64,000 bases of DNA from Trichopria drosophilae (taxonomy: Eukaryota > Arthropoda > Insecta > Hymenoptera > Diapriidae). A program made the translations under genes and the position numbers. A model generated the notes under the pieces. The model was given only the letters and a program-made list of their open reading frames with translations. It was not told where the DNA came from and did no database searches. Positions 25,301-36,055 of the stretch are shown one piece after another. The stretch is taken from the NCBI GenBank assembly GCA_030407085.1, contig CM059587.1, positions 103,871,501 through 103,935,500 on the forward strand. The letters are read 5' to 3'. Position 1 is the first letter of the stretch, and each line of letters opens with the position of its first letter.

Positions 25301-25415
25301 TTAACGTGAAAAATCTTATGCGAAGAATCATCCATCAAACTGCGATAATTTTAATCTCAGATTGTCATTACAGAATCTTCTTTCCCTCTGGTCATGAAGA
25401 TGACTACTAGGGATA
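22343..25415. mobile_element. Word-saturated TIR element (word AGATTCT), copy B, disrupted
   Basis: Starts CATCCCTAGTAGAG and ends CTACTAGGGATA; it is copy A in inverted orientation. It is interrupted by about 700 bp of unrelated DNA (about 22870-23570) and by a LINE 3' end (about 23900-25180). The two copies flank a 252-bp segment (22091-22342), giving a composite-like arrangement. Confidence 0.65.
23900..25182 (-). mobile_element. 5'-truncated LINE with open reverse transcriptase segment
   Basis: On the - strand the ORF is open from about 25180 to 24074 (about 368 codons). It starts inside FSKAFDTVDH and includes GVPQGSHLGPLLF, the FADD catalytic motif, the LGIIFD segment and the IKPILLYGSVIW region: the palm-thumb part and C-terminus of a Jockey/CR1-superfamily reverse transcriptase. 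The endonuclease and the RT fingers are missing, so the copy is dead on arrival. A (TAAA)n tail ends it at about 23900. The undamaged ORF indicates recent insertion. It lies inside a word-saturated element. Confidence 0.88.
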
Positions 25416-25583
25416 GTGTATAATTAATACACTGGGAATTAAAAAAAGGAGTAGTTAATTTTTCTTCAAAATTGACTCATTCATTTCTCGACATAAAACG
25501 GTAAAAACTAAGGTGTTTTTCGAGATTTTTGTTTTCAACGGAAAGAAACAAGCAGTCATCAGTGGTATTATGGGTGTATTTAA

Positions 25584-25891
25584 CCCTCCTGAGCACGAGT
25601 TTTTCTTTTCCCATATGGAAACAACTTAGTTTGGACGAATCTACTCGTCCTTGTGCACACGGGTGTCCCCTGAGGATTTTAAGATCAAAAAAAAATGGTG
25701 AAGAAAATGGGTTGTGGGAAGCGATTCTACACATCTTTCCGAACATTTTCCCGCAACCCGCACGAGTAGAGGAGTTTGGTTAAGATATTTATGAGCAAAT
25801 TACGTTTTTGGCCAGAATAATTCCAGATTATATCATAGCTATCTTCTGATGATTTTTTTAAGAACTAAAAAATAGTGCATGCACAGGAGGG
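25584..25891. mobile_element. piggyBac-like MITE
   Basis: TTAA-CCCTCCTG...CAGGAGGG-TTAA, 308 bp. The first 85 bp are nearly the inverse of the whole 82-bp element at 29218. No real ORF. Confidence 0.75.
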
Positions 25892-28287
25892 TTAAAGGTG
25901 GCATCGAAGATGTTACACAAATTGTTTCTTGTAAAGAAGCACCTAGATCTTAAAGTTTCTTGGTTTCGAACAAGATGGAGCTCGTAATTCGAGTCTGACA
26001 ATGAAATAAAAAAAACAAACTTTCTTGTTATTATTATAAGTTTATCTTCTATGTGAACAAAAAATACCCGAAAGAAATGATGAAATGAAAATAAAGGCGT
26101 CTTAAACTAGAAGTGTTAATTTGCAGGAAAAAAACATTATTTTGTCGGTTATTCTACTTTTTTTCTCAGTACATGTTCTATTTTTAAAAGAAATTTAGAG
26201 AAAATACCAATTTTTAAAAGCGTCGATTTCAAAATGACCGGCAATGAAATCATTTGCTCTAGATTTATGAATTTCCATATCTTCTATTACAATAATCTAT
26301 CTCGCCTAGAAATTTTTCGGTCATTCTTAGAAATGACGTATCTAAAATTGTTTGGAATAATAATTTAAAATATATCGAGTACCATAAGATATACCAAGGT
26401 CTCCGAACCTTTCCGGTGATTTTATAAAGATACGTGGTAGGATTTTCCTTTTTTTCTAATGGTTTTTTGTTGTTTTCTTTTTTTCTAAGCGTTTTTCTTT
26501 TTCCATTTTGCTTTGTTCCATTGATTCGATCGATCTCCCTTTCACCCTTCCCTTGCATTGTTGTTGCTTTTCATTTTCCTTTTATCGTTTACCGTTCCGA
26601 TATAAAGTGTTTTCCTATTTGATTTCATTCTGTCTTCAACTGGTATTCTGGATAGCTGGGCAATAATCCTCGGTCACTTGATCAAAAAACATTAGAGAGA
26701 TCAGGTAAGAAGTACGAAATTTCTATTTCAGTCATATTTAATTAGTGTAATTTATATTGAATTATATTGTTGCAAGTGCTTTAACCCCTCCACTAACAAT
26801 CGCCATGTTACGAATGGTGCAGGTTAAAAAAAACGCTTTAAACTTGATATATAGATAGTTAAAAAGGTACAAATTCCTACTCATAATATTGCATTTTTCA
26901 ATCGGACAACTGTGTTTATAAAACATACGAGCCTTTTGCTGCTGTATACAGGAGACTTCGTATATTGTCTTTTAGCCGATGGGAATCAAAGAATTTAGCG
27001 AAGGTTCTATAAATGATTCTTACATTTTATATATTCAATAAGCAAAGAAATAAGCAGGGACTCGGATGTCCTAAGCAAGCGTTAGCGAGTGAAAATATAA
27101 AGCTCGTTTATAATTAATTTCTCTTACATGGTCGTTTTTCAAAAAACTGTGATATTGTTAACGATAATTTGGCGAAAAAAATGTATATTTTTCCATTTTT
27201 CTTGTTACACATAGTATGTGTAATGTGTACGGAAAGTAAACCAACTATAAGTGAATTATTTATAGAGTTATATTAGAAATAAATATTTTTTTAATATGGC
27301 GGAACTGACATTCAATGGCTTTCTAAACAAATACAACGTCAACAATTTGTTTTGATTATCATTAAAATAGGTTTCTCATGAAATATAAGCAGAAACGTAG
27401 ACAGACATAAAAATATGAATCGAAATTATTCATAATTATAAATATAAATAATAACTGCACTTTTTTCATGTATATCAAATGAAAAAAAATAACACAATTG
27501 AAATAAATGGTATAATAATCATTACGATTCAATTTTTAAATTGACATTAAATAATATACAAAAGTTAATTTAAGTATAAAAGTAATAATTTTATTAATTA
27601 TGACCGTACTTTCCTGTATATATTCATCGTTATTATTATTATTTATAAAAGTATGTATTCTTTATTTGATACGAAAAAACAAAGTAAATAATGTTGAAAG
27701 TTAAACAACATAAATCTTAATGGAAGAAATAAAGATTTTAATAAATACTTAAATAATTTAATGGAAATATTTTCTGCGTATTTATAGTAAATTGCAAATA
27801 AAATCGGTAAAAATCTTTTTCAACTCTTTACATACGAATTTCGTACTTTTCTTGTATTTCGTTTTATTGCACGAGTTTTTTTTGTTCCCTTTCTCAATAT
27901 TTTTCTTCAGTTTTGTTATTTTCTTGTACCCTGAGGCATTTTGTAAACAATTTACTTCAACTTTACTTCGGTACTGACTGGCGGTATTGACAATTGATGT
28001 TTATGATCATTTTATACAATAATCAGTGCTCATAGGATATTTTGCGATTGCATTAGGAAAGTTCTAAGTAACTTACATGTTTACACGATAGGAGCTTCAC
28101 TCAAACAAATTTGCACTTATGAGCACTACTTATATGTGATCATGACCACAATTTTGTTGTGTAACCGATGCTTAAAATTTGGAGATCGTTTATGTCTTGA
28201 AAACATTTAGTGATTGCTTCGATCTGTTTATTTGTTTATTGCAATTAACTTTTCAATGTACATCGATGACTTGTGCAATAGTCACCG
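25892..28287. other. Intergenic AT-rich sequence
   Basis: Apart from the 200-bp duplicated segment (26831-27028) nothing is recognised. A K/R-rich ORF at 26558-26265 on the - strand is low complexity and not supported as a gene. Confidence 0.5.
26831..27028 (+). repeat. 200-bp direct duplication, copy 1
   Basis: From ACGCTTTAAACTTGATATAT to TACATTTTATATATTC. Copy 2 at 29537-29733 differs at only a handful of positions; the last 80 bp are identical apart from one dinucleotide. Confidence 0.85.
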
Positions 28288-29162
28288 CTGCTTAAAAAAG
28301 GGGATAGAAAAGGAAAGAAAAGTATTGATTTCCTGCGCGAATCCTATCACTTTGAATCCTAATTTTGTCACAGTAAGAGAATCCTTTCCATTCTTATCCT
28401 ATCTTTATACACCATGTACAGTCTAAATTTATCCATTTTTATCCACATGTATCCCACTTACACTTTTATCAATATGAATCCGAAAAACGGATACAAACTG
28501 TATCCCCATCAATAAAAATTTCATTCCTATACTTTGTTAGTCTTACAACGGATACAAATGCAATCCTTAGTAATCCTATTCCTTTCTGGGTTGCCAGCCC
28601 CAGAAATTTAATACTCTTCTATCCCATGAAAGTATACAAATTCTTTACATACTAATCCTGATCAACTTTTATTGCCTGAATACTTTTCTATTCAATTAAA
28701 GTATTAATATGGAAAGGATTTTTATGTGTAACACAAATATCAGTTTATGTTATAAATGGTGTTCAACAGTGGTAGACCGATGGTCGGTGTCGCGCATGTT
28801 CGATATTTATTGTTAAGCGCCGTACGCAGTGGACTACGACTGGATGGTGACCGCATGAGAACAGCTTGTTTTAAGATAATTAAATCATCTTAAAAATTTA
28901 AAAAAGTAATAAAATTAAATAAAACGATAATAAAATTAAAAATAAGAAAAAAATTAATTTTTTTATAAAAAGAGAACAAAAAATTTTATAGTGGATTATA
29001 TTTCTAATTTGATAGGATTAGGATACAAAAATATTCGTTGTATCTTATTCCTTTCGATCCACTCTGATTGGGATAGAAATGTATTGAATAAAATCGTGAC
29101 AAAAAGAGGATACAAAAGTATTCATAAAATTCCTATCCTTTTCTATCCACTTTTTTAAGCAG
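28288..29162. mobile_element. Word-saturated TIR element (word GGATA/TATCC)
   Basis: TIRs CTGCTTAAAAAAGGGGATAG / CTATCCACTTTTTTAAGCAG. The interior repeats GGATACAAA, ATCCTAT and TATCC-like words many times in both orientations. No ORF of note. Confidence 0.7.
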
Positions 29163-29217
29163 GGACAAATATAATGCAAATATTGAAAAACTTACAGATT
29201 CATATAATTATGCTTAA

Positions 29218-29299
29218 CCCTCCTGTGCACAAGGACGAGTATACTCGTCCAAACCACATTGTTTGCATATGGGAAAAGAAAAACTCGTGGTCAGGAGGG
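29218..29299. mobile_element. 82-bp piggyBac-like MITE
   Basis: TTAA-CCCTCCTGTGCACA...CAGGAGGG-TTAA. Contains an inner palindrome GGACGAGTATACTCGTCC. Confidence 0.78.
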
Positions 29300-29536
29300 T
29301 TAAAAACGTAGACAAAATTCAAGTCGTTCTGTGCAGCGTAAAGGATGAGAGTAAAATTGCATACGATAATCACTTCTCTTCCTATACATTGTCACTTTCC
29401 GACAAATAACGTTTCCCTAGAAACTATAGATATTAAGCTGAATCACTATTTGATTTAAAAAATTCGAAAAAAGACATGCAGATGCAATTGTCATATACGA
29501 TGCGATTATAAAATAAATATGAACAAATAGTTGCAA

Positions 29537-29733
29537 CGCTTTAAACTTAATATATAGATAGTTAAAAAAGTACAGATTCCTACTCATAATATTGCATTTT
29601 TCAATCGGACAACTGTGCTTATAAAACTTACGAACCTTTTGCTGCTGTGTACAGGAGACTTCGTATTGTCTTTTAGCCGATGGGAATCAAAGAATTTAGC
29701 GAAGGTTCTATAAATGATTCTTACATTTTATAT
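29537..29733 (+). repeat. 200-bp direct duplication, copy 2
   Basis: Same orientation as copy 1, 2.7 kb apart. The ends are not TG...CA, so it is not an obvious LTR pair, and neither copy holds a recognised exon. Confidence 0.85.
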
Positions 29734-29860
29734 ATTCGAGAACGTTCATATTTGTAACGATTTTTTTAATATTAAAGGATTGATGATCGCAAATAAAAAT
29801 TGTATTGCTTGTAATATATAATTTTTCTATATATTTTTATATATTAAACATGGATTGGTG

Positions 29861-29931
29861 TTTCGTCCCAGTCTGCTCACGGACTCGTCAGTTGGGCTAT
29901 GTGAGCAGACCCTGCCCAAGAAACGAAACTA
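29861..29931 (-). ncRNA. Hammerhead ribozyme-like motif
   Basis: Read on the - strand: core CUGACGA (29891-29885), stem II GUCC/GGAC (29884-29881 with 29868-29865) and core GAAA (29864-29861). Stem I is UUGGGC/GCCCAA (29919-29914 with 29897-29892). The predicted cleavage triplet UUC ends at 29920, just before stem I. This is a type III layout. Loop I and loop II contain GUCUGCUCAC and GUGAGCAGAC, fully complementary over 10 nt; natural hammerheads use loop I-loop II contacts, although seldom this long. Stem III is imperfect (7 of 11 pairs). The whole block is also a near palindrome (GTTTCGT...ACGAAAC), so a transposon hairpin is the alternative reading. Confidence 0.5.
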
Positions 29932-29974
29932 ATCATAAAAAAATATAACAAAATAAAGAATACTACTCACTTAC

Positions 29975-30042
29975 CCATACCACGGCGCGCAGAACCCGAA
30001 CTTCCACCGATCCTTAGTCATCTTCTTCGGGGCACAAAGTAA
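29975..30042 (-). CDS. Possible short coding exon, unassigned
   Basis: On the - strand an ATG at 30021 opens MTKDRWKFGFCAPWYG and ends at a near-perfect donor (GG|GTAAGTGAG). An alternative acceptor (ATATCAG) at 30043 would extend it as an internal exon with LLCAPKK in front. Composition is less AT-rich than its surroundings and it is rich in W/C/G codons, as in real exons. I do not recognise the protein and found no partner exon nearby. It may be a first exon of an unannotated gene, or part of a mobile element with the hammerhead-like motif 40 bp downstream. Confidence 0.35.
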
Positions 30043-31007
30043 CTGATATTTATAAAATGGCATGTATCGGCAGGCAAGTAAACAAGCACAATAAATATAA
30101 TAAACAAAACAATTGAAAGATTCCTTCTTTATCCCTTATTTTTCGTTATATTCTTCTAAAATACCGCTACCTCTAATCAAGATATTAATCAATCTTATAT
30201 GAAAAAACACCGTTACATATTATTTCAAGCGAAACATCCCGAAATGTTCGATTCTGAAGAACTATATAATATGGGAATTCTGTATAGAGAAATCGGATTA
30301 CGTGAATATTTTTTGAAAAATTATATATTCCTTTAAGTTGTTTTTCCTTTACATTGTAGGTTTTCCTTCCTCTATGTTATATTTTCCCCTAATCAATGTT
30401 GTGTAATTCATAAGTGAGGTTAAGTTACGAATTTGCTCGCGTTTGATGAACCTGAAGGATTAGGTGCTTCCATCGTTTATTTTTCTATATTAGTAATAAG
30501 TTTTCGATGATCTTTAATTGCGTATTCGTTTAAAACGCGTTATACGTTTGAATGAACAAAAATACAACTCAAGGGAAGAAGCGGCCATCTTGCTGTCTCG
30601 ATTGTACAACATAAGGACTATTGTAGAATGGTTCAGAGAAGAAATATACTGCCAAAGGAATAATCTCTTTTAAAGAGAGGAAACAACAACAAAAATGAGG
30701 GTGAAATGCTGAAACGAAATCACAAATAATGAAAGGAGCGTAAGCTAAGTGAGGAGTTGGAACAGATGGACATAATATTGACAAAAATTACTAAAATCAA
30801 TTAAAAAAAAATTGTACAAATATTCCGAAATCACCATTTCATCTGACTGTTCTTACAATAGTTATTTATATGCAATAGTGACCCTGGCGCGTTTTCCAAA
30901 CGCCAATTGCACGCTTTATGAACTCTTAATGGACACTCATATTTTTACACAGGAGATACAGAGGAGTAAGGGTTTTTAAATGAAACTTGATTAGTTTAAG
31001 TACGTTT

Positions 31008-31013
31008 TTTATT
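31008..31013 (-). terminator. Candidate poly(A) signal for ZFAND1
   Basis: AATAAA on the - strand, 21 bases past the ZFAND1 stop codon. Confidence 0.5.
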
Positions 31014-31033
31014 TTGCAAACAATTATAAACTT

Positions 31034-31405
31034 TTAATTGTAGAGATTAGGATCTACCGCATCGCCATCAGAGTATTCCAGAATTACGTCTTGCCCGTCG
31101 ATCAAAATATTCTTTTCCATGATCTCTGAAAGAAGAGTGTCCATTTGCGAGGTTACGATATTGCCGGCTGAGAAGTCGAACATTCGTAATTTTTTTGAAC
31201 CAGCCACATTGTTGGAATTTGCAATTCCAACGGTATCCGCCAGGGAATCTGTGACTTTGCCGATGGACCAATTAACGCTGACAAAGGCACCCTTTGCAGG
31301 AAGTTTCTGATGGTTGTTAGGAGGATGTACCATAAAGTAGCGTCTGTCAGCCGTCGGTACGCTGATTGGTCCGTTTGATCGACCTTTCAATCTCATTAAT
31401 TGTAC
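31034..31405 (-). CDS. ZFAND1: ZFAND1 exon 2 (ubiquitin-like domain)
   Basis: Residues 143-265 and the stop. Acceptor TTTACACAG|GTA. The first residues VQLMRLK match VALMKLK of the human protein, which confirms the splice. Ends ILEYSDGDAVDPNLYN. Confidence 0.93.
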   Translation of the reverse strand, partial: VQLMRLKGRSNGPISVPTADRRYFMVHPPNNHQKLPAKGAFVSVNWSIGKVTDSLADTVGIANSNNVAGSKKLRMFDFSAGNIVTSQMDTLLSEIMEKNILIDGQDVILEYSDGDAVDPNLYN

Positions 31406-33979
31406 CTGTGTAAACACAAATCGACATACTTTATATACAATTATTGAATTTTTATGATACATTATTTTGACTGTGGAATACCAAGGACCAATAAGTGACC
31501 ATACCCAGCAAACGAAAATCTATTGAAAAGCATTTATAATAATTGTTTGATCGATGTCTGAACCTTTTCCAATCTTTCTATATTCCGAATTATTTTCAAT
31601 CTTTGCAGATGTATTGAAGATGTTTCTGTGAAAAATTCTGAACACCCTTCTCCATGCTTAACATTTTTAAATTCATACGAATGGAAAAGAAAGGTTTTGT
31701 ATGCACTATGTGTCAATTTCTAGGCGCTGGATAAAGTTTGGCGATTTCGACTATAATTGTATACAAACTTCAAAATACTTATTTCCCTATAAAACTATGT
31801 CTTACAATATTAGAAATTCTATAAATCTAGCAGAAGATACTTACTTAACTAATTTTTTGTACTATTCTCTAAAAGCCCGTTTAAGAAGATTCTGGAATAT
31901 GCTACCTGATTCTCTCACTTCTTTAAATGAAATCACGGTATTTAAAACACAGCTGTGTAATGTTATCACTAATTTGAATCTAAATTAATTTATTATCTTT
32001 TTTGTTATTTTACTATCTATTACTATCTTTTCCTTTTATATTGTTTGGTTATATTACCTTTATTTCTGTTACACAAAGCACATTTAACAATTTTGTTACC
32101 TCTTTACTTTTTGTTATTGTTAAGGGTTGATCCGTCTAATTTACTTAAATAAATAAATAAAAAAATAAACAAACTTGTGGAAAAACACTGCATCATTATA
32201 TATAAGTGAAATTTCGGTTCCAAAATGGAGGTTTAATCATTTCTTTAAAATAATCCTGAACTAAGATATAATGAAAACTCGCAGTGTAACTATACAAAAA
32301 CATTCGTGAATTATTATCTAAGATTCAACAAATTAATTCAGAAAAATTCAAAATAAATCAAAATTTGAATCAATTTGAATCGATTTTCAATTGCTGAGTA
32401 GATTAGTTGTAGAGAAAAAGCATATGTGAGTAAATAACCAAACATGAAAATTCAGTCAGCAGCATTAATATTACATAATGAAATCAAATTTAATACAGTT
32501 TAATTCGGTTTCTTTACATATCTTCTAGTTTTTAATCTGATTTAATCCCAGACAACCAAGAATGATTTAGAATTATTGAAAAGTATTAATTTTTTAACTT
32601 ATTTCTTATTTATACAAACTTATGAATTCTATTCGTGGCATTTTGTGAATAATTCTAAATCATTCTGAATCCTATTTCAAGAACTCTGAACTTTCTTGTT
32701 TTTTTTATACCTCTCCACCAGGTGTCGTTGCGACATTCGTCGAAAAATTCTTGTATAAAAATTTGAATTTTACAATTCCAAAGGAATTTCACGGCAACAT
32801 TTACAGTGTGGATATGAATGATTCTCACCATTTTGTTATGAATATTACAAATTGTTATGTAACGACTTTAAACTAAAAGTTTGTATAAATATTATTTAAT
32901 TTCAAGATACACGAATTTGAAATCATACTTTTTACTTGCAATCAGAAATGTTTCCATTTTCCTTCTACATATTAAAACTAATTATCACGTGCACAATTTA
33001 ATGTTATTTTTAAATTTTATTTTGACTCCAAATTAAAAATGTTGAATATTTAAAACTTTCTTCTAAGAATTGACTGTTCATTTTTTTTAAACAACATTTA
33101 AACCAATGGTACGTCAACTATATTGTCATATCAATTGTATAACTTGATTTATCAATGTTTGTTCATGATATATACTCTAAGCCTTCATTTATTGTTACCT
33201 GATTGCAACCTACTTTCATTCTCAAGAACACCTCTGAAATGTTTTGTTAGTTGACTGGAGGTAAATACATAATTTTATTTTAAAAACACTAGTAAAAACA
33301 ATAATTCAGGTTCTATTTATTAAGGGTGTATTTTTAATGTGACTAAAGCATACATTTAAAGTACAGCCTTATTAGAAAAGTGTAGTTTCTAGGAGTTTTT
33401 CTAGTTTTTCTTTTTAATTAGCTGAATTAATATTGCAGGTTTTCTTCTACTATTATAATTGTGTTTTATTAATATAAGGCTGACTTTTAACAGTGTCCAA
33501 AAACTTTTCGACAGTAATATACATGTAAATGTTCCCAAAATGTTGATAAGTCATAATTAACCCTTTAACGCCGGGAAGGACACTTTTTTCCAACTATTTT
33601 CAACGTTAATTTTCTTTACTGCTATGGGTGTAAAATAAAATGGGAATAACCATGTCTTACGTATTTGGGATCGCTCTTTCAGAATCTGCCAATAAAATTC
33701 CAGAAAAATGAATTTTCAAAAAGTTGTGGCCATTTTTCTGAAAAAAATAGGAATTTTTGCCAATTTTGTTTCAAAAATGAGTTTTTTTTCATACGGCAAG
33801 TAACCAGAACACTGTTTCACATCAAAATATCGCGTCCGCAATGTCTAAGCTTCAAAATGGTGAAACGTAATTTTGAAAATTTCAAGATGGCGGATCCAAA
33901 CTGGCGACGAAAGGATTTTTTTTTTACCAAATAGTAACATTTAGTGACTGCCTCATTAAAAAGAAATTCTTTTTAATGA

Positions 33980-34054
<75 letters not shown>

Positions 34055-36055
34055 TGGGGTCGCCGATCACGAACCTGAAGTCCGATTTCAGAAGTTCCAA
34101 ATGGCGGATCCAATATGGCTGACGATATTTTTAAAATTGGTCGGATTATTTAACTTTAGTAAAGTTTACGAAATTTAAGTGATTGTATTACTTGACTTTC
34201 CTCGTTTCTTCATAACACTTAAATTTTCATAAATTTGTATTAAATAATTGCAAAATTACAAAATAAAATAATAAAGACGAAAATAAAAAAAAATATTAAA
34301 AAGGAAATTAAAAAAAATAATAAAACTCGCTCTGAAAATACGAAAAAAAGATTTAAAAATAATAGTAAAAAAAAAACAAAAAAATGGTTCTTCAAATCCC
34401 GTTTAATGTCGTCCGCCATATTGGATTCGCCATTTTGAATTTTTGAAATCGGACTTCAGATTCGTATTCAGCGACCTCAAAAACCCCCGAGTAGTAATTT
34501 TCAAAATAATCCGACCAATTTTGAAAATATTGTCCGCCATATTGGATCCGTCATTTTGAATTTTTCAAATTGGACTTCAGATTCGTGATCGGCGACCCAA
34601 AAAATATATAGATACACAGGGTCATTAAAAAGACATTTTTTTTTAATGAGACACTGAATGTTACTATTAGGTAAAAAAAAATTCTATCGTCGCCATTTTG
34701 TATCCGCCATCTTGAAATTTTCAAAATTACGTTTCACCATTTTGAAGCTTAGACATTGCGGACGCGTTATTTTTATGTGAAACAGTGTTCTGGTTACTTG
34801 CCGTATGAAAAAAAAAATCATTTTTGAAACAAAATTGTAAAAAATTCCTATTTTTTTTTTTCAGAAAAATGGCCGCAACTTTTTAAAAATTCATTTTTTT
34901 TCAATTTTATTGGCAAATTCTGAAAGAGCGATCCCAATTACGTAAGACATGGTTATTCCGATCTTATTTTACACCCATAGTAGTAAAGAAAATTTACGTT
35001 GAAAATAGTTGAACAAAAGTGTCCTTCCCGGCGTCAAAGGGTTAAGTTCAATGCAAATTTTTGACAGGTTGATTTGTAATGTTTATGACCAGTAACAGAA
35101 ATATTATGTAAGATGTGACATCTGCTCCCAAAGACAGTCTTATTATTGACATCGACCTTTCAGTGTCTCGGAATAAACTTAAAGTCCATTAATAATATAG
35201 AATTCTATAATTACATCTTAGGATAATATATTAATTACATATATAAGTTATATATTGGGCATATAAATGCCCAAATTTAAAGGATTTATTTTTGATAGTC
35301 GTAATCACAGGGAATATATATTTTGTACGTGGATTGAGCGAAATTAAACAAAATTGAAAATGTGAAATACTCATTAATTTTTTGTCATTTGCTGGGTTAT
35401 ATTTGTAAATTTATTCAGTTTCCAGATAAAAAAACGATGGAATATTGTTAATTTACTGTCAGTTGTTTGTAAACATTTGATTTTAAATTGACTACTTTTG
35501 AATTAACTTTATCTTAACTATTTCATTATTTTGTAACCAGTGAATCATTTCTATCATCAAGTTAAATAATAAATTATAACAACTGTATGTTTAAATAATA
35601 ATATATATTAGATTTGTGATTATATTCACCTTATTAGCCGTTGATGATTTTTTCGATTTTCGTAGCTTGTCAGTAATTTGTTTATCAACGATGCTTTTGG
35701 CCCGCAAAAAGTCTACTTTTGGCTTCTTCCATTTTTCCAGGTCTTTTAATCTTTCTTCTTCGCTTAATTCCAAGCAGCCATGATAGCGATGCTGAAGGCA
35801 AAAGTTGCGCTTGCATTTCACGCAGAGCATTTCAACAGGTACATTTGTCTCGCAAGATTCAAAAGTACATTGGAAAGTCAATGTTTTCTCAGAACCTGTT
35901 GCAACATTATCAATGAATTGCGAGCAAGAATGTGCTGTCGCATTGAAATGTTCTTTGCAAAATATTAGCTGACAATATTTGCATGTAAACGGCAAAAAGT
36001 CCAGCTGTTTGCAAGTTTGAAAAGAGCAACGATCTCCTGTTGATGGGAACTCCAT
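31034..36055 (-). CDS. ZFAND1: AN1-type zinc finger protein 1 (2 exons, 265 aa)
   Basis: Coding exons 36055-35630 and 31405-31034 on the - strand are joined in phase 0 across a 4.2 kb GT-AG intron. Two AN1 fingers occupy the N-terminus: finger 1 uses C10, C15, C25, C28, C33, H36, H42, C44; finger 2 uses C63, C68, C78, C81, C86, H89, H92, C94. A basic linker leads to a C-terminal ubiquitin-like domain (about residues 160-265) with the WSIGK and ILEY motifs of ZFAND1. Human ZFAND1 has 268 residues. In vertebrates the protein recruits p97/VCP and the proteasome to clear arsenite-induced stress granules; the role here is inferred. Finger 2 has H-x2-H-x-C instead of the usual H-x5-H-x-C. The intron contains a LINE fragment and a 1.5 kb TTAA-bounded palindrome. 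Confidence 0.93.
31505..31700 (+). mobile_element. Isolated CCCAGCAAACGAAAA terminus
   Basis: CCCAGCAAACGAAAATC followed by CTATTGAAAAGCATT and further TTGAA/ATTGAA words. It has the same terminus as the elements at 53.6 and 53.8 kb. The matching right end is not obvious; a LINE lies downstream. Confidence 0.45.
31695..32170 (+). mobile_element. LINE 3' fragment in ZFAND1 intron
   Basis: The ORF to 31988 ends RLRRFWNMLPDSLTSLNEI, a C-terminal LINE reverse transcriptase motif. It is followed by a 3' UTR and an AAATAAATAAATAAAAAAAT tail. Opposite orientation to ZFAND1. Confidence 0.65.
32547..32705. mobile_element. Short CCCAGACAACCAAG foldback
   Basis: CCCAGACAACCAAGAATG is followed by GATTTAGAATTATT and, about 75 bp on, its inverse AATAATTCTAAATC. 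The start resembles the CCCAGCAAACGAAA termini. Confidence 0.45.
33561..35041. mobile_element. 1.48-kb TTAA-bounded palindrome (piggyBac-like ends)
   Basis: TTAA-CCCTTTAACGCCGGGAAGG...CCTTCCCGGCGTCAAAGGG-TTAA. The arms of about 400 bp are inverted copies. The centre holds CCATTTTGAATTT modules and a (TA)n tract. No transposase. Confidence 0.82.
33983..34050. repeat. (TA)n microsatellite
   Basis: About 68 bp of uninterrupted TA dinucleotides inside the palindrome at 33561-35041. Confidence 0.95.
35630..36055 (-). CDS. ZFAND1: ZFAND1 exon 1 (both AN1 fingers)
   Basis: Residues 1-142. Donor AATAAG|GTGAAT on the - strand. Contains both zinc fingers and the lysine-rich linker (KLRKSKKSS). Confidence 0.93.

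Larger units (their letters stand above)
29300..31007. other. ZFAND1 downstream region
   Basis: AT-rich. It contains duplication copy 2, the hammerhead-like motif and the unassigned small exon on the - strand. Nothing is recognised from about 30050 to 31000. Confidence 0.45.

Noticed and set aside
26265..26558. 97-aa K/R/E-rich ORF on the - strand
   Set aside because: Low-complexity translation of a T/C-rich tract; no homology recognised.
26831..29733. LTR retrotransposon with 200-bp LTRs
   Set aside because: No TG...CA ends, primer-binding site or coding sequence between the repeats.
30569..30784. 71-aa ORF on the - strand downstream of ZFAND1
   Set aside because: No domain, no splice context, no coding-like composition.
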